From: Kwoniella bestiolae CBS 10118
Lineage: Eukaryota > Basidiomycota > Tremellomycetes > Tremellales > Cryptococcaceae
NCBI RefSeq assembly: GCF_000512585.2
Contig: NC_089248.1
Location: forward strand, 930,001 to 994,000
Reading direction: 5' to 3'
Length of the DNA stretch: 64,000 nucleotides
The position numbers were made by a program, and so were the translations under genes. The notes under the pieces were generated by a model. It worked only from the letters and a program-made list of their open reading frames with translations, did not search any database and was not told the DNA's origin. This document shows, in pieces, positions 1 to 9,927 of the stretch. Positions within the stretch are counted from its first letter, which is position 1. Each line of letters opens with the position of its first letter.

Positions 1-891
1 CACGTTTAGCTGGGAGTTCTGATTGATATTTTACTATTTGTAGTCTTCATTGTCTTCAGCAACTCACAAGCTAGACTCGCTTGCTCAGCACGTTAGTCAC
101 ACTCATGCAGATACCCAGTATTCATGGTGTAATGGGACGAACGATGTGCCTCTGAATAAGACTAGTGCGACATGAGCGGCTTGATTTCCTCTGCTGCCCG
201 TCCCGGAATCCTTACGTGGTTTGACCAAACACCGATGACTCGTGAAAAGCTTCCACCCTCGGACTCAATCTGGCCTAGCTGTGTGAGAGATGTTTCACTC
301 TGACATCAAAGGGAAGGAGAAGGTATACAAGCTTTCTTACCACCGGAAGGCCTGCAAGTTCCCGGTGCATCGCCTCGAGTTGATTCTCCCAAGACCAAGG
401 TTTCAAGCTTTTATGCACACCAACAAGCTGGCACAAAAGGGGCCACAGACCCACGAGCGTTCAACGAACCTAACAGTTAATCAACCCTAATCCAAGGTGC
501 TTTTATTGTCTCGCCACTGTATGCTTCTGCGAGACACAGCTATTGGAGACATTACAGCATGTATGGAGTCGCAAAGTCTCGCTGCTTCTTTCTACTACCT
601 TTCACCAGCACCTACACCTCTGAGGTCCATCGCAGTCCAGGCTTCAAGTCGTCAGCTCCATTCATCACTGCAGTATACGTGAAGGGCTCGAGCAGAACAA
701 AGACAGCTCGGTGTCGCGTTCTGTACGGCCACGTTCAGTCTTAATTGCAAGGAATAAAAACCCCACCTGTAAATGCATTTTGCCGCTCGACCACTCGCCA
801 TCATCAGGCTCATATCGCAGCACTAGGGGTCTCTTCGATCACTCGGATTGGCTCTCTTGCTTTGAAGCTGGCCTATATACAATCAAGTACC
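1..891. other. Intergenic, no gene seen
   Basis: I see no convincing gene in this stretch. The open frames are short, start at non-ATG codons or lack coding character, and no tRNA-like arm is present. A TATA-like run (TATATA, about 874-879) lies only about 13 nt before the ATG of the next gene, so it is probably too close to act as a classical TATA box. The left end may hold regulatory or 3' sequence of a gene outside the window. Confidence 0.4.
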
Positions 892-1716
892 ATGCAATCG
901 ACAAAAACGTCCTCCGCTGAGCAAAACGTCCTGACGAAAACCTTCCCAGATGACGACTTCCACAAGATGGTCTACTTGAAATCGCCCGGATGTTGTCCCC
1001 CACGGAAAGGACCATACATCTTCCGAGCGAGCTTCCCTCACGATGGTCGACTGATCCCAATTGAGGCTCTTCCATTCTTCCAGTCGAAACTGCGCAGTCC
1101 AAGCAGTTTCATAATCAAACCACAGGAATTATACACAGCAGATGAGGACGGAAAAGGGGCTATGACCGACACGACTCTGGGTACAATCTACCAGACCACC
1201 AGAGCTTCCGGTGATATAACAGGATCTGTGGAATATTACAATACGTCTGACATTCCAGTGAGGAAGGCGACAGTAAGGCTTGAACATGTGGATGGATTTA
1301 CTTTGGACACATTGCCCGAAGCAGACCTAAAGGCACTCCAGGCTACACATCTATTCTCAAAGTTCATGTCGATAGGGGCTACAGTCCGTTCGATTGACTC
1401 GATCGTTCCGCAGATCACTGATAACCTCGTTGATGGGTTGACATCCGAGGAGGGTCGGTTGATGTACCTTCCTTTGGTTGAAACGGAAATCTTTGGAAGG
1501 CGCCACAAAGGCAAGTACGACTGGATCTCAGAAGCATTCCTTAGCGAGGTTGAAATCATTTTGGAAGCCGATGCGGATGCGACTGTAGTCCTGCCAGAAC
1601 ATGACAGTGAAAGTACGAAGAAAGCCCTGAGAGACCACTTTGGAGGGAGGTCCTTTGTCATTCCTGCTACAAGATTTCTAAGGGAATATGCCGAGCTAGA
1701 ACTGGAAGCTTCATAG
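892..1716 (+). CDS. Hypothetical single-exon protein, 274 aa
   Basis: One uninterrupted frame of 274 codons, unusual here because nearly all neighbours have several introns. The frame is open further upstream to a TTG at 745, but the first in-frame ATG is at 892, so that start was chosen. I do not recognise the family. The protein has no signal peptide or membrane segment. It begins with a polar stretch and then has a Cys-Cys-Pro-Pro motif (residues about 37-40). The middle shows alternating hydrophobic residues, suggesting a mainly beta or mixed alpha/beta fold. The C-terminal part is acidic (EVEIILEADADATVVLPEH) and it ends in a Glu-rich helix. It converges with ERO1, whose stop lies about 570 nt downstream. 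It could be a lineage-restricted gene. That it is coding is likely from its length; its function is unknown. Confidence 0.6.
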   Translation: MQSTKTSSAEQNVLTKTFPDDDFHKMVYLKSPGCCPPRKGPYIFRASFPHDGRLIPIEALPFFQSKLRSPSSFIIKPQELYTADEDGKGAMTDTTLGTIYQTTRASGDITGSVEYYNTSDIPVRKATVRLEHVDGFTLDTLPEADLKALQATHLFSKFMSIGATVRSIDSIVPQITDNLVDGLTSEEGRLMYLPLVETEIFGRRHKGKYDWISEAFLSEVEIILEADADATVVLPEHDSESTKKALRDHFGGRSFVIPATRFLREYAELELEAS

Positions 1717-2286
1717 AGGCGTGAGGCGAGGCACCGTATCGGCACGGTATGCGAGCCTGCAAATTTCTTGGGGCTTTGCTCGAGACTTTTGTGATCGAAT
1801 ACTTCATTCGTCGAGTGAGGTAGACTAGAATGACTATATTGCCTATATGAATATATATAAATACGAGATGAAGACACCGACGGCCCCTTTTGATTTTTGC
1901 ATTGTGCGAAGCAGTGCGTCCGTCTGGATCAGGCCTGATGCCACCGCCCTTACAACTCGTTTGATACGAATGAGCCCACTTACCAAGTCCTTGTATGATC
2001 CTGCAATCATGCACTAGACCTGTAGGGAAAGGTCACAATCCTTGGTGGCTTAACGGTATCCTGGCAAGTTATCGATGTCAATACAGTATCTTCGTCTACC
2101 ATATGGGTAGCACTGGAATCATCTCAAGCACATCATGCGGGCGGGTCTGCACGCCCATCCAATAGAGCGCTCAGCTTCGATAAGGACAGTATGACTTTCC
2201 TGAGTCAAGGAAGATGTATATTGCTGTTACTTATGCTATATTTATAACTGATGAATGCGCGACTTACATCTTCTAATCTAACAAAC
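1717..2286. other. Convergent intergenic, 3' UTRs
   Basis: The gap lies between two convergent stops. It is AT-rich around 1840-1862 (TATATGAATATATATAAAT), consistent with 3' processing signals. I see nothing else. Confidence 0.4.
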
Positions 2287-5091
2287 CTACAAATCCCCTT
2301 TCCCAACACCTCCAAACCATTCTCTCACCCTACTTATGACCTGCCCCACACCCTCACTCTGTATCGTCTCCAAACAACCTTTACATGTCCTCCTAAACCC
2401 TTCAAAGAATGAAACGACAATAGCCAGTATAGTCGATATCGTTGATGTTGAAGATGAGCGTTCTTCCAGAGTCGGCTGATCGGACGATCTCGCCTGGTTC
2501 GTCTTTTTGCTGATATCTGATTCTTCAAGTTGAGTCGCAGCGTATATCTGCCTGAACTCTTCTACGGAAGCTAGGGATTCACTGATTCGGTGGAGGGTGT
2601 TGAAGAGGGCTACTACCTCTGAACGCTGGAGTAAGTCGGGGTTGATCTTAGGGCTGAACGGGAATGTTGCAGGTCAGCGATCATCCTGCTAAGTGATTGC
2701 TAGAGGAAGATAGCAATCAGGTGTGAACGCAGATCTGAAATGTTGACTCACTCCAAAGCCTTATCATCCAGTTCGAACAATATTTTCAAAGCAGTACCAA
2801 TACCAGACACCTGTAATTTACCCCATAATCTACATTTATCGCATCCCACACAGTCCATTATCCTCGAAACGTTTCTGAAATGGGTCTTGAACTGTTCTTT
2901 GAGGATCTGCAATGGAACGGTCAAACATGAGCATGAGCGATCGTCCCAATATGACACAGCGTTTGACTTTCAATAGTGAAACGAACCAAGGACAAGGTGA
3001 GAGAAGTGATGACCAGCCAGACGATATAATCGAAACAAGAAATCAGTCACTCACAGGCGCATCCTCACTCCTGAAGAAATCACCCTCATCAAACCCCTTA
3101 TCCATCTCCCCCTGACTCGCCAAATCCAAAATCTCATTGAACTTCTCTTTCGACAACTTATCGCTCTCCCTTCCTGATTTCACGCCCAGTCCAATTGTAG
3201 GCGCAGTGGCGATATCGTATGCGCGCAGGTACGGTGCAGCTCTGGCCACAGCTCTGAGGACGAGTACGGCGTTGAAGTAGACATTGGATAGTCGTTCGGG
3301 ATGAGTGGCAAGACGTTGGATGAAACATTCTAGGTTGGGGGACCATTCGCCTGTTGTTTGGTCGAGGTAGTCTGCGCAGATGTGGATTGAGATGGATGCG
3401 TGGAGGCCTGTAAGTAGGGTAGAATAAAGGTATCAGCGGAAAGTCGTGTATGAGCGTGGCTAAAAATAAAGGGAAATGGGTAGAAGTAAAGTGATCCAGA
3501 ACACCAAGAACAGCATTTTGGTCAAGTGCGGTCGAAGAGGACGGATGGAAGACTGATGAGAATGTTTGCATTGGCATACTCACCAGAGATAACCCTATAA
3601 TAAACCTTCTTCTCCTCACACAACTCCGCATCGCTAGTCAACGCAGAAGGATGCTTGACCATCTCCGTCCCCCACCCTTCACTCAGCTTACTGAACCCCC
3701 AACCAGGCTCATTCTCAGCATTCCTCGACACACCTCCAGCAGCAGCACCCAAAACTGTATCTGCAATTTTCGTTTTTGGTGTTTTGGTTTTGTCGGATGA
3801 CAGGGAAGCTTCCGAAAGACCAAAGCAGTTTTCTTCATATATCGCTCTCCAGACGTTATGGGATGAATCGCCTGCGTAGCCTGTGAATCTCTCGGGGTTC
3901 AGGGTGAGGTCGATGTACTGGCCGTCTGTGTTTGAGAAGTAAATCAGTTCAGTCCATCCGCATCGAGATCAATCTGAAGATATCAATAATAGCAGACAGC
4001 ATAGTGATGAGGGAAGAACGGGAAGAGGATAAACCCACTTTGATCCGCATCATCTTCGACATAGCAGAAATCCTGTTCTTTGAAATAACAACCGGAAACA
4101 CCTTCGTCCTGTTGACCAGAGTACTGTCACATCAGCATCTGATCGCACTGACATGAGATGACCGAAAGAGGCCGCCGACTCACCTCTGCCGATGATACCT
4201 GTACTTCTGACAAAGCTTTCGCCCTCCATTTCTCGGGTATATCGTCCTGTCAGAGCAACACGGCACAGGCGTTCAGCATACGAGTACACACAAAGTGAAT
4301 GTATCGCCCAACTAGAGAAGTAAGGTTGCTAATCCGTCTGCGTCACAGGACAGATGCCAGACTCCCAAACTCCAGAACCTCGAAGTTCCCACCATACCCT
4401 CCAACTGATCGCACCGTTCGTTACACGTTCCCCAACACCTTCACCCACCAGCGCATCTCAGCTCACGCTGCTTCCCCACATGACCCTTGCGCACTCGACC
4501 TCGCTCGCTCATCGTCTCATCCCCAATTGACTCTCGCCCACTCGCTACGCTCGTGGCCTCAATGGACTCACCTCATTAGCCTCCTCAACCCCACAATTCC
4601 TATTCATACAAAACCCATTCTCCGACCAATAAGGACACTCCTTGTACAAATCCACCTTGTAATGCTTGAAGAAAGGGTAGGTCACCAGCTCGTGCAGCGT
4701 GGGGAAGAGCTTCTTGTTGAGTGATTCAACGGTTTCGTATAGGCAGTGGGTTGATTCGATGGGGCCTGAGGGCTGTGGTGGGTGGGGGCGGGCGGGTGGG
4801 CAGGTCGAATTGTATTGATGTATCAATCGTATCGGAGTGAAATAGTGTGGTCAAAGTGATATTAGGTTGAGCAGTGGAATATCAGCACCTCATACCCAAG
4901 ATGCACACAGGCAGACCACACGCCAAGTGCAACGACAAACTCACACTGCAATACCCCTCCGATTTACCTTCCAACACATTCCTAGCAACTTTACTCTCAG
5001 GCTTATGGGCGTCCCTCCCCGTCAGACCAGCTGCCAGAGCGGTGGAGGAGGACGCTACCAGTGCGAGGGTCGTAGCTGTGGGGAACTTCAT
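2287..5091 (-). CDS. ERO1: ERO1, endoplasmic reticulum oxidoreductin
   Basis: Flavin-dependent thiol oxidase of the ER lumen that reoxidises protein disulfide isomerase and passes electrons to oxygen. The ATG at 5091 gives a signal peptide (MKFPTATTLALVASSSTALA, residues 1-20). Spliced exons then read THCLYETVESLNKK, followed by FFKHYKVDLYKECPYWSENG with the shuttle cysteine pair region (ECPYWSENGFCMNRNC). Next come DDIPEKWRAKALSEVQ, the FAD-binding stretch GYAGDSSHNVWRAIYEENCF, and the active-site motif CVGCDKC followed by RLWGKLQVSGIGTALKILFE, all hallmarks of Ero1. The tail is acidic/polar and ends in a region with a hydrophobic helix (ISTILAIVVSFF), possibly an ER membrane anchor. The gene has about eight introns. 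The one at about 4259-4567 is around 310 nt, far longer than its neighbours. Family assignment is firm; exact exon joins are by eye. Confidence 0.93.
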
Positions 5092-5778
5092 CGTACCCTA
5101 CAAGACGAAGGGTAGGATTCGGTTCGAAGAGTGAGAGGGATTATTGGTTGGTTATCGATTGTTGTTTTTGATGATTAATTTCGAAAAGATGGATATTGTT
5201 ATTGATAACGATGGGTTCTTATTGCTCAGCTACTAGCTGTTGTCTGTTTGGCATATACGTGTCGATGATATGTATCTTATATACAAAATAACGATGCTGA
5301 ATAATTACCTCTCTCACTGTCGACGTGTCCGAAATAATCTCAATCTTACTCGTAACTTTGTTTGGCCACTCACCGCGAGAGGGAGATCGCGGAGGTGGAG
5401 GTGGTCCACTTTGATGCTTGTAAACGGATCATCTCGGCGATAGTACCCGTACTCATACATCCCATCCATCCATCAATCAATCCCAATCCCAATCTGCTCC
5501 TTGTTAGAGGCATCTCTTGGCGAAATGCAAAGGTATATTAGATGTACAGGTTTGACATGAGATTCATAGTTTCATAGTTCATATTTCAAAGTTGATAGAT
5601 TCATAGCTCTTATACAATCATAATTCCCCTCGTGCCTTCTTCATCCTTCATCAGAATCATATATGGTGGAAACATAGAGTGGGGAACGAGTGAATCGAAA
5701 GTGAATACAGACAAGTTGAGATTGGTTGAGATAAAGATAAATAGTATATATATGTGTACAACGAAAGTAAAATGAAAA
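5092..5778. other. Intergenic: ERO1 promoter and downstream 3' UTR
   Basis: Holds the upstream region of ERO1 (transcribed leftward from 5091) and the 3' region of the next minus-strand gene. Short imperfect repeats occur at about 5461-5492 (CCATC/CAATC/CAATCC units). I found no gene. Confidence 0.4.
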
Positions 5779-7556
5779 TCACCAGCCTCGCGCCGCCAGA
5801 TCTTTTGCAGCTTGCTCGTTGAGTTCAGTCAAGCCCAATGGTAATGTCTTGCTGAGGCCCATGGTGTTTTGACTGAAGGTAGGAGCGGAAGATTGATCGA
5901 AGGCGTCAGTGTCATGGGGAAGAACGGAAGGAAGAGTCAAAGTCGGATGGAGATTTGATCAGATTTTACATTTTGCAGATTACCAGTGATGATTGGTTTC
6001 GTTTTGATTTTAATGGTTGAATACCGATTGAATGGAACGAATGTCGTGAGGACGAGAACCCCATCATAGAGGGATGCGAATTGATGGAGTGAATGGGAAG
6101 GAATGGTCAATATCAAGATAGTAGGTATCGATGATGCGATGGATGTAACACAGATAGGTGAAGAGGGTGATGAAAGAAGAAGATCAACGTCTACTCCCCG
6201 ACCCAAGACACGAAGTCATCGGTTTTCGATTCTTTATAACAGAGTAAAAGTTAACTCACGGATTTGGACCGATACCAACATAGACCGTCCAATTCGATGG
6301 AGGCTTAGGAGTATCGGGGGCTTCAGGTCTTATGGCATAGTAGGCGGTACGAGAAAAGGGATGAATTTGGGGAAGAGCTGTTATCGCGGTCCTGTAGAAT
6401 GAAAAAAGAGAGTCAGCATCATGCCATGTATAGATGAAGAGCGTACGTTTTAGCCGAATCCTAGGTGGTTGGCCAAGGGTCGTATATGTAGGGGAAAAGA
6501 GGACCAAAAGAAGTGGGGGAACGTCGTATGAGAACATACGGAATCCAACCATCAGGAGGCTTACCAGGCCATTGAGCAGCTGCTGCCCGAGCGATTCCAG
6601 GTGGCGCATCGTACGGGTACGGCCACCCCTTCCATCCTCCGTACTGCAGTGCTGGTGCAGTGTACCCGTCGTTGGCCCACAATCCTCCCCACATAGCCTG
6701 AATAGCCGCTTGTTTTTTCTTCATCTCCTCCTCCTCCTTCTTCGCTAATCCCGCTTTAGCTTTCTCGTGCAATGGTTTGGCGAGTTCTTTTATATGTTTG
6801 AACCCCTCCACCGTTTGCGCCGAGTCGGCCAGTTTCCCCAGCTTCTCCTCCAATCCCTCCAATTCACCCTCGGGCATCTTACCCAAAATGATCAAAGCCT
6901 TATAATTCTGGGGCCAGTCCAGCTCTAACCTCCCCTTTAACACATCCATGATTACCTTTCTGGTATCCACATTCTTACCCCACTGCTCGAACCACTTCAA
7001 CTCTCTATCATCGGGTCCAACCATCCTTCCGGCATTCGTACATCTCTCGGTATAATCTCTAACACCGCTATCGGGATCATCAACCCAAATACTAGGTGGC
7101 ATATCGTGTATAGATGTGGGTTATGTGGATGTGAGTGGCGAAAAGTATCGAGTAGATATTATGGATAGGTAATAGCGAGATGAAGAGACGGGGTAGCGGG
7201 ATACAGTGCAACTTTGATTGTAGATATAGGGAAATATCGAAAAGGTCGTGTTCCGGATACCGAGTGAATAAAGGGTGAAAGGGCAAAACGGAGAATATGC
7301 GATAGCGATACACACACATACGTCAGTTAAAGATTTTCAGACGGCAGACGGAAGATAATGTTCGCGTAGAATAATATCTGACTCACTTTGAAGAGGGGGG
7401 AATGGCCGGAAAGCCCCATCCAAAAGTGGGAGTGGGAATAGGAGGGTAAGAAATTGGTTCATAGCTTGAAGAGTAGTAAGGATGGTAGATCCTCGGGGTG
7501 ACGGGTCGAAGAGGAGTAGGGGGATCATCGTTCCAGTAAGTCCAGGGAAGTCCCAT
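5779..7556 (-). CDS. Uncharacterised Pro/Tyr/Trp-rich protein with charged central helix
   Basis: I do not recognise this family. The well-supported body reads from about 7102 leftward: IWVDDPDSGVRDYTERC, a globular-looking stretch (KVIMDVLKGRLELDWPQNYK), then a charged coiled-coil-like segment with a KKEEEEMKKKQ run, and an aromatic/proline-rich part (WGGLWAND..., GWKGWPYPYDAPPG, KPPDGWIPY). Two further exons encode NWTVYVGIGPNP and the C-terminus TELNEQAAKDLAARGW. The N-terminus is uncertain. An upstream exon with the same Pro/Tyr/Trp bias (MGLPWTYWNDDPP..., from ATG 7556) ends in GTGAGT and joins in phase to a CTAG acceptor just before IWVDD. That intron of about 290 nt would be long for this genome. 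Otherwise translation starts at ATG 7102. No signal peptide or membrane segment is evident. Confidence 0.6.
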
Positions 7557-8710
7557 CTCGTACGGTGGCGGAGTGGTTGAAAGAAGAGGATAGGGAGGGA
7601 GTTTGCGAAGCTTGTTTCTTCGTGAGCCAAATATGGTGGCGAAACTTCTTGAGTGTCGTAGTAAGAGGAAGGAGGGGTGGATGGGGTTGATATTGTCAGC
7701 TCAGAAATAAGCTGTGAAGAATGGTGGGATGGGTGGCGCTGTTGTTGTTGCTGAGCTGATGGCTGCTAAAGATTGGATGGTCGTCAATGGGTATTATAGG
7801 ATGCTATGTACCGGGTAGATCAGATTGATTAATTAGTACTGAAGAAGGAAAAGAAAGGAAAGAAGAGAAGAGAAAGATAAAGATAAAGTGGAAAAGGGAT
7901 AGCTTATATACCTTTTGAATATTGCCCTTGATCGTAGATATTCTGATACACAGGTACAGCAATATCATCGCACTGACCACATATCTATTGGTGGCAAATG
8001 ACTTTCATGTCGATGAGTCAGCTTTCCTTCCCATGGATACATCAGTATCGGTTCCGCATATTCAAGTCGAGTCAGCTTTGCACTGTCACTGCTTTTGAGA
8101 TACAAGGAAATGATGGTAGCTGTGTGTATAAGAAGGAAGAGTGGCGTAGAAAGAAAGATCCTCGTTACTGCATTTATCGAGTCCTTTCCCTTGATCCCTT
8201 GGTTGACTGTATGTACCCATCAAGTACAACAAGATGTAATGTCGTCTGTATCTTGTGAAACACCTAGAACGATAACACGTTGATTAAGCATGTTCTTGAC
8301 AGATGCGAGTAAACCGGTGATATCAGGTCCGAGAGACGAAAGGAGGGTGAACAAGACTAGTGATTGACTCCCCTTTGTACCTATGTTTGATCGCTGCTTA
8401 ATCTTCTTGAATAGTTGGCAATTCCGTTTATATTAGGCTGGGAAATATGACTGATCAGTGGAGTGGTTCATGGCATGCGTGTCGTCACCATCAGTCAAGT
8501 CATCTCCAGGAGACAAAAGAGATCATCTCGTATAACAGATTGATAGAGCGCAGTGTGTGATACACAATCAATCATCGCGGGTAGGTAGAGTTCAGCACAG
8601 TAATTTCATGCTGATCAGTGTCATTTGGGGTGATGGTAGAAACGGGGTTATGAACATGTTCTTATTGTCTGTCCAGGGATTGTACTGTTACATACACAGA
8701 GTCATCTCAA
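7557..8710. other. Long intergenic, possible unannotated 5' exons
   Basis: A 1.15-kb gap between two minus-strand genes. Its left part may contain more 5' exons of the gene at 5779-7556. On the minus strand around 7590-7770 a second frame rich in Gln/Ser/Pro (QQQQRHPSHHSSQ, TPSTPPSSSYYDTQ) abuts the first exon frame, offset by one base. Right of about 7950 I see no coding character. Confidence 0.35.
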
Positions 8711-9468
8711 CTACGTCTTCTTGACTACATCCCCCACACCAGGTACTTCACCGGTCTATTTGTCCACCGAAATAACCGTCAGCTTCTATTCAGCTTCTTG
8801 GGAGAGTGAAAATCGACAACTCACCACATCCTCCACTTTCACTTTCTGACCTTTACCCAGCCTCTCACCCAGATGCGCCCACACTCCTATCCCCAGTCCT
8901 ATAGATGCACCACCAAGAACTAAAGATGGTAAGGGTGCTCTCCTGAGGAACAAGGCGGGTATCAACATTCCCGAGAGGGCTGCGGATATTATGGAATAGT
9001 CGTTTGAACGGGTTTGTTGGGTGTCTGCTTTCTATAGTATAGTAATGTATCAGCATCCAATACCAACTTATCCTTCCTATCTATCATACAGCTTCCTTTG
9101 ACTCCAAATACAACTAAAGGATAAAGGAGGAGATGTCCATAATATAACCCATCGGCTGTTTTACAGACTCCCAAAGACATGAGTTACATGAAAAGGGTAA
9201 AACTCACAATCCTAATCAACCTATCTCTAACAGCACTCTCCCCATACCCCAGCCCCGCTCCTGCCACCGCACCGACGCCCGTCCAAAGTATGGAAGTATG
9301 CATCAACCCTCTCACGCTGAATGGTCTTCTCCTCAATATTAACGTCCGAACGAGGTATATGGGAGGTACGACCATGGATGCTATTTGGGCGTAACGGAGG
9401 GACGAGTGGAGGAGAACCTGGGTCTGGGGTGGGTGGGATGAGAAGAGGGCGGTGTTGGAGGATGACAT
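8711..9468 (-). CDS. Small glycine-rich multi-pass membrane protein (Tim17-like appearance)
   Basis: Three exons give about 170 aa. Exon 1 starts at ATG 9468 (MSSSNTALFS) and ends RDRLIRI before GTGAGT. Exon 2 begins KADTQQTRSNDYSIISAALS. Exon 3 encodes TGEVPGVGDVVKKT and the stop. Both joins keep phase and use CTGAT/CTGAC branch points. The protein has several short hydrophobic segments with small-residue packing motifs (GVGAVAGAGLGYGESA, LVLGGASIGLGIGVWAHLG), the look of Tim17/Tim22-type or other mitochondrial inner-membrane four-helix proteins. I infer a mitochondrial or organellar membrane location, but there is no decisive motif. It may belong to an uncharacterised fungal membrane family. 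It is divergent from the CMT1/CAP59-type gene, sharing a 459-bp intergenic region. Confidence 0.7.
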
Positions 9469-9927
9469 GGTGGAGTATGTTCGATTCTGAGGTATGGGAG
9501 AACAGTTGGATGTACTGATCAAGTGTGAGTTGGTAGATAAACAGTTTATCACTTGTAGGTTACATTCATGTTTCGAGAGAAGAGTGATTTTCTCACTTTA
9601 CTTGAAAGGAATTTCACCTCTGGGTATTCACTATGACGTACTACCAAGCGGGAGATGGCGGCGATGTCCGCGTCGAGAAGCGTAAGTGATGATATCATCA
9701 CTTCGTGAACTCGCAGTTGTTGCTTGGGCTCGAGTGATTTTTGTTGTTGTTGTTGGTGATAAGTTGGAGGGTGATACATGAAATCTCATTGATCAGCCTG
9801 CTCAGACCAGGTCATATCAAATACATAGATCCGCTCGTAATATCCCAGTAAATTATTCAAAATAAGCAGGAGGACACCAAGGTCTCACATGAACACTAAA
9901 CCAAATCTATAACCTCTGCCTCCCAAA
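9469..9927. other. Divergent promoter region
   Basis: About 460 bp between two divergent starts. It holds a GTT/ACA-type microsatellite (about 9735-9755) and no gene. Confidence 0.4.

Noticed and set aside
745..891. Upstream extension of the first gene to a TTG
   Set aside because: Not an ATG; the first in-frame ATG is at 892.
2046..2066. TGGCTTAACGGT resembling a tRNA A-box
   Set aside because: No T-arm (B-box) or acceptor pairing follows within 100 nt.
4299..4724. 141-codon plus-strand open frame
   Set aside because: It lies antisense to an ERO1 exon and intron, has no splice logic or family resemblance, and is best explained as a shadow frame.
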